Shown: in pieces, positions 1-5,281 of the stretch | How positions within the stretch are numbered: position 1 is the stretch's first letter | Layout: each line of letters opens with the position of its first letter | Source of the DNA: Roseovarius sp. | Lineage (GTDB): Bacteria > Pseudomonadota > Alphaproteobacteria > Rhodobacterales > Rhodobacteraceae | Reading direction: 5' to 3' | Assembly: GCA_007125415.1 (NCBI GenBank) | Contig: SLDH01000276.1 | Location: forward strand, 1 to 5,281 | DNA: 5,281 nt | Notes under the pieces: model-generated | What the model was told of the DNA's origin: nothing | Databases searched by the model: none | What the model saw: the letters and a program-made list of their open reading frames with translations, nothing else | Made by a program: the position numbers and the translations under genes

Positions 1-123
1 ATCGGGCGTTTGATCATCTGGCTCAGCCCGGGCGGCCAGGGGTGTGAGACACCAGACAAGCCCCGCGGCACATGCAAGAGAACGCAAATGGAAGCAGATG
101 CGCAACAAAGGGTCGAAGAGCAT
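1..123 (-). CDS. N-terminus of an unidentified exported protein (partial, runs off the left edge)
   Basis: The complement of 123 to 1 reads 41 codons from ATG without a stop. Residues 1-14 contain basic residues (R8, H12, R14). A hydrophobic stretch follows (residues 15-30, SLACAAGLVWCLTPLA), ending in the SPase I-like site ARA before EPDDQTPD. This is a textbook Sec signal peptide of about 33 residues, so the product is probably periplasmic or secreted. Only about 8 mature residues are visible, so no function can be assigned. The chosen ATG has a GGGGAG ribosome site about 8 nt upstream. In-frame ATGs at 159 and 162 are alternatives: GGAGG lies 5 nt before the one at 159, which would lengthen the n-region to about 26 residues. 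The gene diverges from the ABC transporter block. No lipobox is apparent, since the cleavage site is ARA-E and not a cysteine. Confidence 0.7.
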   Translation of the reverse strand, partial: MLFDPLLRICFHLRSLACAAGLVWCLTPLAARAEPDDQTPD

Positions 124-191
124 CGCGCTGTCTCCCCGAAAGCGTAAAATCCGCGTCATCATCGCCTCCCGCTCTCAGCGCGTGGTTATCG

Positions 192-216
192 GCTGGTCAT
201 CAAGCCCTGGACCAGC
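192..216. repeat. 25-nt inverted repeat, possible operator or hairpin
   Basis: GCTGGTC (192-198) and GACCAGC (210-216) are perfect 7-bp arms around an 11-nt centre. The pairing does not extend outward. It lies between the two divergent genes, where a shared regulator could act, and would also fall in the 5' leader of the leftward transcript if the promoter at 254-281 is used. There is no T-run next to it, so it is not an intrinsic terminator. The regulator, if any, is unknown. Confidence 0.4.
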
Positions 217-253
217 ACCTGCATGACACTCACCCCTTCGACCCGGCTCCCCA

Positions 254-281
254 AGCTTAGAAGCGCGCGACGCCCTGTCAA
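254..281 (-). promoter_or_regulatory. Candidate sigma-70 promoter for the leftward gene
   Basis: On the minus strand an exact TTGACA -35 hexamer (complement of 276-281) is followed by a 16-nt spacer and TAAGCT (complement of 254-259) as a weak -10 matching TATAAT at 3 of 6 positions. Transcription would start near 247, leaving a leader of about 90-125 nt before the leftward gene. The strong -35 with poor -10 is common in alphaproteobacterial promoters, but the match could be chance. Confidence 0.3.
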
Positions 282-296
282 CTGCTGCGACGGGCG
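271..296. repeat. Bulged hairpin in the divergent region
   Basis: CGCCC (271-275), a single bulged T (276) and GTC (277-279) pair with GAC (289-291) and GGGCG (292-296) around a 9-nt loop. This gives an 8-bp GC-rich stem with one bulge. It overlaps the TTGACA hexamer of the candidate leftward promoter. No U-tract follows on either strand, so it is not an obvious terminator. It may be a protein-binding dyad or simply a chance product of GC-rich sequence. Confidence 0.3.
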
Positions 297-441
297 ACAA
301 TGACCAAGCCACTCGCAACGGGCAAGAGACCTCAGAAATCTCTCTTTCCCGCAAGCAGGGCTTCATGCTAGCGTCGAAGATTGTGGCCTGCCTTTGCCGG
401 GGCGCGCCGCATCAGGCGAAAGCCGACCGATGGGGATCCGA

Positions 442-2145
442 ATGACCGTGAAAAGCGTTTTGATGCAGCTTGCCTTGGCCGCAGCACTCTTGCCGCAGAC
501 CGCCTTTGCCGAGCGCGGCCGTGATGGTCAGGTGAATATCCTTTACTGGCAAGCGCCGTCGATCATGAACCCGTATCTTTCGGGTGGCATCAAGGATATC
601 GAGGCGGCTTCCATCGTGCTCGAGCCCCTGGCGCGCTACGATGCCGTCGGCGAGATGATACCCTGGCTGGCAGAGGAAATCCCCACCCTTGAGAACGGCG
701 GTCTGTCCGAGGACCTGCGTCGGATCACATGGCAGCTTCGCGAGGGGCTTTTGTGGTCGGATGCCACACCGGTCACCTCGGCAGATGTGAAATTCACCTG
801 GCAGTATTGCACGGCCGAAGGCGGCGGCTGCGCGCAGATCGAGAGTTTTGACGGCATTGCCGCGATCGCCACGCCCGATGCGCAGACGGCTGTCATCACC
901 TTCAGCGAGCCTCAGCCTTTCCCCTACAACGCCTTTGTGGGCGCACAGGCCCCGGTGCTGCAGGCGGCGCAGTTCGGCGATTGTTTGGGGCCGCGGGCGC
1001 CACAATGCACGCAAGCAAATTTCAATCCCATTGGCACCGGGCCCTTCACCGTCACCGAGTTCCGCCCCAATGACGTGATCCGGTTTGATGCCAACCCGCT
1101 CTATCGCGAGCCCGACAAACCCGCTTTCGCCTCCGTTCTGCTCAAGGGCGGCACAGATGCGGAGGCAGCGGCGCGCGCGGTGCTGGAGACAGGCCAGTTC
1201 GATTACGCGTGGAACCTGCAGCTTTCGCCCGTGGTGCTCGACAGGATGACGGCCTCCGGCAAGGGCCATATCGTTTCGGGGTTCAGCACCTTGATGGAGC
1301 GGGTCGTTTTCAACCTCACCGACCCGTCGGCTGATCTGGGGCCCGAACGCTCGACCACGGCGCATCCGCACCCGGTGCTGAGCGACGCGGACCTGCGCCG
1401 CGCGCTTTCCATGGCGATCGACCGTGATCTGCTGGCCGAAATCGGCTATGGGGTCGCGGGCCGACCCACCTGCAACATCCTGTCGGCCCCCGAAATCTAT
1501 GCCTCAAGCGCCAATGATGCTTGCCTCGCGCAGAAACTCGACGAGGCGCGCGCCCTGCTCGATGCCGCCGGATGGGCGCCGGGGCCCGATGGCGTGCGCG
1601 TTAAGGACGGGGTGCGCCTGTCCCTGCTCTTTCAGACATCGACCAACGCCGTGCGGCAGGATTTTCAGCTTCTCATCAAGCAATGGTGGGAGGATATCGG
1701 CGCCGAGGTGGAACTGCGCAATATCGATCCGGGCGTCTTCTTCGGCTCCGATCCGGGCAGTCCGGACACCTATCAGAAGTTTCACGCCGATGTGCAGATG
1801 TTCGCCAATCAGTTCGTAGGCACCGACCCCGAGGCCTATATGGCCGGTTGGAGCTGTTCGCGCATCCCCGGGCCTGACAATCAATGGCAGGGCAGCAACG
1901 TGACCCGCTTTTGCGACCCGGCCTATGATGCGCTCGTGGCGCAGCTGCGTCGTACCGCCGGACTGAAGGAACGGGCCAGGATCGTGCGGCAGATGAATGA
2001 CACGCTCGTGCAGAGCCATGCCATCGTGCCGCTGCTCGACCGGGGGCGCCTTTCGGGGCATGTCGCCTCGCTGGGAGGGGTCGAGATGAACCCCTGGGAC
2101 AGTGAGTTGTGGAATATTGCGGAGTGGTATCGCATAACCGAGTGA
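442..2145 (+). CDS. Periplasmic family 5 (peptide/opine-type) ABC transporter substrate-binding protein
   Basis: This 567-residue protein captures solute in the periplasm for the two permeases that follow. Residues 1-23 form a Sec signal (K4, hydrophobic core, cleavage after AFA before ERG), with no lipobox, so it should be a soluble periplasmic protein. The mature chain fits the SBP_bac_5 fold (OppA/DppA class): ILYWQAPSIMNPYLSGG near the N-terminus, LVLW-type strand and domain text around residues 90-125, the family stretch NPIGTGPF at 195-202, and DLRRALSMAIDRDLL from 317. It ends in the typical DSELWNIAEWYR tail. Length is normal for the family and the gene looks intact. All eight cysteines fall in four near pairs (123/130, 181/189, 344/361, 472/491), consistent with disulfides. 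The start at 442 is preferred over ATG 430 and TTG 394 because GGGGA lies 5 nt upstream and the signal peptide begins there. Solute specificity cannot be read from sequence; peptides are the default guess for the family. Confidence 0.95.
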   Translation: MTVKSVLMQLALAAALLPQTAFAERGRDGQVNILYWQAPSIMNPYLSGGIKDIEAASIVLEPLARYDAVGEMIPWLAEEIPTLENGGLSEDLRRITWQLREGLLWSDATPVTSADVKFTWQYCTAEGGGCAQIESFDGIAAIATPDAQTAVITFSEPQPFPYNAFVGAQAPVLQAAQFGDCLGPRAPQCTQANFNPIGTGPFTVTEFRPNDVIRFDANPLYREPDKPAFASVLLKGGTDAEAAARAVLETGQFDYAWNLQLSPVVLDRMTASGKGHIVSGFSTLMERVVFNLTDPSADLGPERSTTAHPHPVLSDADLRRALSMAIDRDLLAEIGYGVAGRPTCNILSAPEIYASSANDACLAQKLDEARALLDAAGWAPGPDGVRVKDGVRLSLLFQTSTNAVRQDFQLLIKQWWEDIGAEVELRNIDPGVFFGSDPGSPDTYQKFHADVQMFANQFVGTDPEAYMAGWSCSRIPGPDNQWQGSNVTRFCDPAYDALVAQLRRTAGLKERARIVRQMNDTLVQSHAIVPLLDRGRLSGHVASLGGVEMNPWDSELWNIAEWYRITE

Positions 2146-3152
2146 TGCTGACCTACACGCTCCGGCGGCTCATCCTCGCTGTCCCCACGCTGATCGTCAT
2201 TGCGCTGGTGATCTTCCTGCTGCTCGAGCTTGCGCCCGGAGATCCTATGGCGCAGGTCCCCCTGACCGTGCCTGATGAGGTGCGCGAGCAGATGCGGATT
2301 GCGCTGGGGCTGGGCGAGCCCGCGCCAGTGCGCTTTGGCAAATGGCTCTGGCAGTTCTTCGCGGTCGAGCCGATGGTCTGGTGGGATGCGCGTTTCGGCA
2401 CCGGCTTTGCCGAGGGCACCCAGCGGGTGATCAGCTGGCAGACTCGCAGCCCGGTCATGGAACTGGTCATGCAGCGGCTGCCCCAGACGCTCTGGGTGGT
2501 GGGCATGGCCTATGTGGTGGGCATCCTCATCGCGCTGCCCATCGGCATCTATTCGGCCTATCGCCAATACAGTCTCTTCGATCAGGCAGGCACGTTTGTT
2601 GCGATGCTGGGCTATTCGCTGCCGCCCTTTTTCTCGGCGGTAATCCTCATCGTGATCTTTTCGGTGCATCTGGGCTGGGTGCCGATGATCTATGACACCA
2701 CCCACCGGGTGACCGACTGGGAAAGCTTCACCTTTCAGGTTCGTCAGAGCATCCTGCCGGTGATGGTGCTGGCGCTGCAGACCACCGCCCAGATCAGCCG
2801 CTACATGCGTGCCTCCATGCTCGACAATCTGCGTGAAGATTATGTACGCACCGCCCGCGCCAAGGGGCTGCGCGAGAATACGGTGGTGCTCATCCATGTG
2901 CTGCGCAACTCGATGATCCCGGTCGTCACGATGATTGCCCTCGGCGTGCCCAGCATCTTCGGCGGCGCGATCATCACCGAGAACATCTTCGGCGTGAACG
3001 GGCTGGGGCAGTTGCTCCTTACCTCGATCCGCGCCAATGACCTGCCCACCGTGCAGACCGTCACTTTCATGATCGCGGTTCTGATCGTGCTTTTCAACAT
3101 CATTGCCGACCTGCTCTACGGCCTGCTCGACCCCAGGATCCGACATGGCTGA
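2145..3152 (+). CDS. ABC transporter permease, DppB/OppB type
   Basis: This 335-residue inner-membrane subunit forms half of the import channel. TM1 is at about residues 10-29, followed by ELAPGDP (28-34), which is characteristic of the DppB/OppB/GsiC branch. A long periplasmic segment leads to TM2 (about 112-135), TM3 (151-178), TM4 (203-222), TM5 (259-283) and TM6 (306-330). The cytoplasmic EAA loop that docks the ATPase reads DYVRTARAKGL at 232-242 and continues to the HVLRNSMIPVVT region. The C-terminus DPRIRHG is typical. The ATG at 2145 shares its A with the TGA of the binding-protein gene (TGATG), which suggests translational coupling; GTG at 2142 is an in-frame alternative. No strong ribosome site stands immediately before it, in line with coupling. 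It pairs with the downstream DppC-type permease. The gene is intact and normal in length. Confidence 0.96.
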   Translation: MLTYTLRRLILAVPTLIVIALVIFLLLELAPGDPMAQVPLTVPDEVREQMRIALGLGEPAPVRFGKWLWQFFAVEPMVWWDARFGTGFAEGTQRVISWQTRSPVMELVMQRLPQTLWVVGMAYVVGILIALPIGIYSAYRQYSLFDQAGTFVAMLGYSLPPFFSAVILIVIFSVHLGWVPMIYDTTHRVTDWESFTFQVRQSILPVMVLALQTTAQISRYMRASMLDNLREDYVRTARAKGLRENTVVLIHVLRNSMIPVVTMIALGVPSIFGGAIITENIFGVNGLGQLLLTSIRANDLPTVQTVTFMIAVLIVLFNIIADLLYGLLDPRIRHG

Positions 3153-4044
3153 GCCGACCCGCGCCCCCTCCTCGAGCCGGACCGGCGATATCTGGCGGCA
3201 GTTCCGATACCACCGGGGCGCGCTGGCGGGCGCGGTGATTCTGATGCTCGTCATCCTTGCTGTCTTTCTCGGGCCCCTCCTGTGGGGGCTGGACCCAAAC
3301 CGGCTGGACCCGCTCAACCGCGACCTCGGGCCAAGCTGGGCGCATCCGCTGGGCACCGATCAGCTTGGCCGCGACACGCTGGCGCGGGTGATGGCGGGGG
3401 GGCGTATCTCGCTTGCCGTGGGCTTCGTGGCGATGGCGCTGGCGCTCACCCTGGGCACGCTTGTCGGCGTTCTGGCAGGCTTTGTCCGCTGGCTTGACGG
3501 ACCGTTGATGCGGCTCACGGATCTCTTTCTGTCCCTGCCCTTGCTGCCACTCCTGCTGGTGATGGTGATGCTCTTTCGTGATGCGCTGAGCGCGCGGTTC
3601 GGCCCCGAGGCAGGGATCTTCCTGCTCATCGTCGTGGCCATCGGCGTCACAAGCTGGATGCCAACGGCGCGCATCCTGCGCGGCGAGGTTCTGGCGCTGA
3701 AGGAGCGCGACTTCATCCTCGCCGCGCGCGCGGGCGGCACGCGGGGCTGGCCGATGATCCGCCGACATGTCCTTCCCAACGTACTGTCACCGATCCTCGT
3801 TTCGGCCACGCTGGGGATTGCCACGGCCATCATCACCGAAAGCGCGCTCAGCTTTCTCAGCCTGGGCTTTCCCCCCGATTTCGCCACCTGGGGGCGGCTG
3901 TTGCGTGACGGCACCGTCTATCTCGAAACCTTCCCCGAGCGCGCGCTGGCCCCGGGTATTGCCATTTCGCTCACCCTGCTTGCGGTCAATTACATCGGCG
4001 ACGGGCTGCGCGACGCGCTGGACCCGCGCCAGAACCCACAGTGA
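3145..4044 (+). CDS. ABC transporter permease, DppC/OppC type
   Basis: This 299-residue inner-membrane protein is the second channel subunit. A short cytoplasmic N-terminus (WRQFRYHRGALAGA, about 17-30) leads to TM1 (27-48). The DppC-family signature LGTDQLGRD is at 69-77. Further membrane segments lie at about 92-114, 127-148, 156-175, 205-230 and 268-290. The ATPase-contacting EAA loop is ERDFILAARAGG from residue 187, ending in HVLPNVLSPI. The C-terminal GLRDALDPR motif is standard for the branch. The start at 3145 is chosen because AGGA sits 6 nt upstream and homologous proteins begin about this far before TM1. The gene overlaps the previous one by 8 bp, so the two are co-translated. No ATP-binding gene follows, although dpp/opp-type operons usually place one or two here; the next gene is a YeeE-family transporter after a 214-bp gap. 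Intact; substrate unknown. Confidence 0.96.
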   Translation: MAEPTRAPSSSRTGDIWRQFRYHRGALAGAVILMLVILAVFLGPLLWGLDPNRLDPLNRDLGPSWAHPLGTDQLGRDTLARVMAGGRISLAVGFVAMALALTLGTLVGVLAGFVRWLDGPLMRLTDLFLSLPLLPLLLVMVMLFRDALSARFGPEAGIFLLIVVAIGVTSWMPTARILRGEVLALKERDFILAARAGGTRGWPMIRRHVLPNVLSPILVSATLGIATAIITESALSFLSLGFPPDFATWGRLLRDGTVYLETFPERALAPGIAISLTLLAVNYIGDGLRDALDPRQNPQ

Positions 4045-4119
4045 AATAAGAACGCGCGTCGGCTTTGCCGAGGCGGGGCATGTCCTTCGACCAACGGGGG
4101 CCGAAACCCGGAAACACTG

Positions 4120-4137
4120 TTCATCTATTTCAATGAA
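4120..4137. repeat. 18-nt dyad upstream of the YeeE-like gene
   Basis: TTCAT (4120-4124) and ATGAA (4133-4137) are perfect 5-bp arms around 8 nt. A second dyad, TTTCA-A-TGAAA (4128-4138), overlaps it. The half-site spacing resembles winged-helix regulator operators, but the arms are short and the stretch is AT-rich, so chance is a real possibility. It also contains an in-frame ATG (4133) that would extend the downstream gene by 42 residues; no ribosome site precedes it. Confidence 0.3.
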
Positions 4138-4186
4138 AAGCCGAACAATATTCCGGCGTAGCCGAGATTGCCTGCCGGACCCTTAC

Positions 4187-4203
4187 TTGATCCTCAGGAT
4201 CAA
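4187..4203. promoter_or_regulatory. Perfect 17-bp palindrome, candidate operator for the YeeE-like gene
   Basis: TTGATCCTCAGGATCAA has 8-bp arms around a single central C, with no mismatch. It ends 55 nt before the chosen ATG, a usual place for an operator or activator site. Without a run of T after it and with a 1-nt centre it cannot be an efficient terminator hairpin, so DNA binding by a dimeric regulator is the better reading. The half-sites TTGAT/ATCAA match those of FNR-type boxes, but the 7-nt spacing between them is wrong for that family (4 nt). The regulator is unknown. Confidence 0.5.
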
Positions 4204-4244
4204 CTTGCCCATCTGGAAGAAAATTCCGCTTTTTGCTTTGATCC

Positions 4245-4250
4245 GGAAGG
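4245..4250 (+). promoter_or_regulatory. Ribosome binding site GGAAGG deciding the YeeE-like start
   Basis: GGAAGG lies 8 nt before the ATG at 4259. No comparable site precedes the in-frame upstream ATG at 4133, and the 42 residues between them are basic, unlike a family N-terminus. This fixes 4259 as the likely start. Confidence 0.65.
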
Positions 4251-4258
4251 TCAGGCTG

Positions 4259-5281
4259 ATGTTTGAAACGTTCGGGTTCGAAACCCTCACCGCGCCTCAG
4301 GCTGCTGTTTTCTTCGGCCTCGGCCTCGGCCTGCTTTTCGGGGCGCTGGCGCAGATCACCCGTTTCTGCCTGCGTCGCGCGCTTGTGGACGGGGCTGAGC
4401 GCCGCGCCGCCGGCGGTGTCTGGCTGACCGCGCTCGCAGCGGCGGTACTTGGGACACAGGCCGCGGTGGCGGCAGGCTGGATCAGCTTCTCGGAGCATCG
4501 CTTCATGGCCAGCGACCTGCCCGTCCTCTCGATCATCGCCGGGGGTCTGCTCTTTGGCGTTGGCATGGTGCTGACGCGCGGCTGCGCCTCGCGCCTCACC
4601 GTGCTCAGCGCGTCGGGGAACCTGCGGGCGCTTCTGGTTCTGCTGGTCTTTGCCGCGGTCGCCCATGCGACGATGCGGGGCGTTCTGGCACCGCTGCGCA
4701 GCGCTATCGCATCCGTTACCATGCCGCTCGACATGGTTGCCCTGCCCGGCAGCCCGCTTCTCTGGACAGCGCTCCTGGCTCTGGTGGCGGTGGTGGTGGC
4801 GTGGCGCTCGGAAAGCCGCTTCGGCACACTCATCCTCGCGGCTCTGCTGGGGCTGCTCGTGCCACTTGGATGGATTGGAACGGGTTTTGTGCTTTTTGAT
4901 GATTTCGATCCTATCGCGATGGAATCGCTCTCCTTCACAGCGCCGGCCGGCGATGCGCTTTTTTACACGATGGCCGCCAGCGCGATCAGCCCCGGCTTTG
5001 GCCCGGCGCTCGTGGCAGGCGCGTTGCTGGGCGCCTTTGCCTCAGCCATTCTGCGCGGTGAATTCGTCTGGCAAAGCTTCAGCACCCCGCGAGAAACCCT
5101 GCGCTATCTGGCGGGGGCCGCCATGATGGGGGCGGGCGGCGTCTTGGCGGGCGGCTGCACCGTGGGGGCCGGATTGTCGGGTGTACCGACACTTTCCGTC
5201 GCGGCCATTCTGGCCATTCTGTCCATCATCACCGGTGCCTTGCTGGCTGGCCGCGCCCTGCGCCCCACGCCCCAGCCGCAT
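4259..5281 (+). CDS. YeeE/YedE-family membrane transporter (thiosulfate/sulfur transport family), 3' end cut by the window
   Basis: 341 codons are open to the last base with no stop; family members are about this size, so only a short tail is probably missing. The protein is highly hydrophobic, with helices at about residues 12-35, 52-73, 88-105, 122-140, 166-182, 190-212, 233-265, 281-297 and 312-331, fitting the Sulf_transp (YeeE/YedE) family. The family repeats are clear: ITRFCLRRAL at 33-42, RGCASR at 107-112 followed by SASGNLRALLVLLVFA, and GGCTVGAGLSG at 298-308. Its only cysteines are C37, C109 and C300. These correspond to the three conserved cysteines that, in the structurally studied Spirochaeta thermophila homologue, line the path and are needed for thiosulfate uptake. 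Thiosulfate or a related sulfur species is therefore the likely cargo, by inference. TusA/YeeD-type sulfur-carrier partners are not seen here. The gene lies 214 bp after the permease block, with its own ribosome site and a palindrome upstream, so it may be regulated separately. Confidence 0.93.
   Translation, partial: MFETFGFETLTAPQAAVFFGLGLGLLFGALAQITRFCLRRALVDGAERRAAGGVWLTALAAAVLGTQAAVAAGWISFSEHRFMASDLPVLSIIAGGLLFGVGMVLTRGCASRLTVLSASGNLRALLVLLVFAAVAHATMRGVLAPLRSAIASVTMPLDMVALPGSPLLWTALLALVAVVVAWRSESRFGTLILAALLGLLVPLGWIGTGFVLFDDFDPIAMESLSFTAPAGDALFYTMAASAISPGFGPALVAGALLGAFASAILRGEFVWQSFSTPRETLRYLAGAAMMGAGGVLAGGCTVGAGLSGVPTLSVAAILAILSIITGALLAGRALRPTPQPH

Larger units (their letters stand above)
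163..441. other. Divergent intergenic region
   Basis: About 280 bp separate the leftward exported-protein gene from the rightward transporter block. No open frame here has a credible start and composition; the short frames are chance openings in GC-rich DNA. The region holds an inverted repeat (192-216), a bulged hairpin (271-296) and a minus-strand promoter candidate (254-281), described separately. No convincing plus-strand sigma-70 promoter for the transporter could be picked by eye, although one is expected here because nothing upstream reads rightward. Confidence 0.7.
4045..4258. other. Intergenic region between the permease block and the YeeE-like gene
   Basis: This 214-bp gap is visibly more AT-rich in places than the flanking genes (for example around 4110-4150), as expected of a control region. 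Just after the permease stop there is only a weak 5-bp hairpin (TCGGC-TTT-GCCGA, 4059-4071) with no T-run, so termination is not shown and read-through is possible. A longer-looped dyad (TCCGGC 4152-4157 with GCCGGA 4174-4179, 16-nt loop) is also present. Two further dyads (4120-4137 and 4187-4203) are listed separately. No clear -35/-10 pair could be fixed by eye. There is no separate gene in this gap. Confidence 0.6.

Noticed and set aside
44..260. Two short plus-strand frames (44-226 and 72-260)
   Set aside because: They overlap the leftward signal-peptide gene, have Arg/Ser/Pro-rich low-quality translations, and have no convincing ribosome site.
384..397. Sigma-54-like element (TGTGGCCTGCCTTTGCC)
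   Set aside because: The GG and GC doublets are separated by 9 nt where the family needs 10, and the element lies too close to the start codon with no activator site in view.
394..441. TTG (394) or ATG (430) as start of the binding-protein gene
   Set aside because: The extra residues are polar and basic, would bury the signal peptide, and lack a good ribosome site. ATG 442 has GGGGA 5 nt upstream and begins a normal Sec signal.
412..3914. Long minus-strand open frames opposite the transporter genes
   Set aside because: They are antisense shadows of GC-rich coding sequence: rich in Arg, His and Pro, without recognisable domains, and overlapping well-supported plus-strand genes throughout.
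4059..4071. Intrinsic terminator after the second permease
   Set aside because: The stem is only 5 bp and is followed by GC-rich sequence with no T-run.
4187..4203. FNR/CRP-type box
   Set aside because: The half-sites TTGAT and ATCAA are right but are separated by 7 nt where the consensus has 4, so it is kept only as a palindrome of unknown regulator.
4133..4258. 42-residue N-terminal extension of the YeeE-like protein from ATG 4133
   Set aside because: The frame is open, but there is no ribosome site before 4133, the extension would span the palindrome, and homologous proteins begin near the first membrane helix. GGAAGG before 4259 supports the shorter form.

Overview
The window looks like chromosomal DNA of a GC-rich proteobacterium. 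Base composition, codon choice and the protein families most resemble an alphaproteobacterium of the Rhodobacter/Roseobacter group. That placement rests on resemblance only, because there is no rRNA or other marker gene here.

Layout. (1) Positions 1-123, minus strand: the first 41 codons of a gene that leaves the window at base 1. It encodes a clear secretion signal but too little mature protein to name. (2) Positions about 163-441: a divergent regulatory region with a 7-bp-arm inverted repeat, a bulged hairpin and a candidate minus-strand promoter. (3) Positions 442-4044, plus strand: a tightly coupled three-gene block. It encodes a periplasmic family 5 (peptide/nickel/opine type) substrate-binding protein and two DppB/DppC-type permeases. 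The first junction shares one base (TGATG) and the second overlaps by 8 bp. (4) Positions 4045-4258: a 214-bp gap with no convincing terminator, but with a perfect 17-bp palindrome and a second dyad, so the next gene may have its own control. (5) Positions 4259-5281, plus strand: a YeeE/YedE-family membrane protein (thiosulfate/sulfur transporter family), still open at the last base and probably nearly complete.

How they work together. The binding protein would capture a peptide-like solute in the periplasm and deliver it to the two-permease channel. The ATPase subunits such an importer needs are not encoded here and must lie beyond the window or elsewhere in the genome. The YeeE-like protein carries exactly three cysteines, at the places where the family's sulfur-relay cysteines occur. 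It is probably a separate transport unit and not a part of the ABC importer.

No CRISPR array, tRNA, rRNA, insertion sequence or phage gene was seen, and nothing here convincingly amounts to an undescribed system. The points most worth checking are the palindrome upstream of the YeeE-like gene, the missing ATPase, the four spaced cysteine pairs in the binding protein, and the truncated secreted-protein gene at the left edge.
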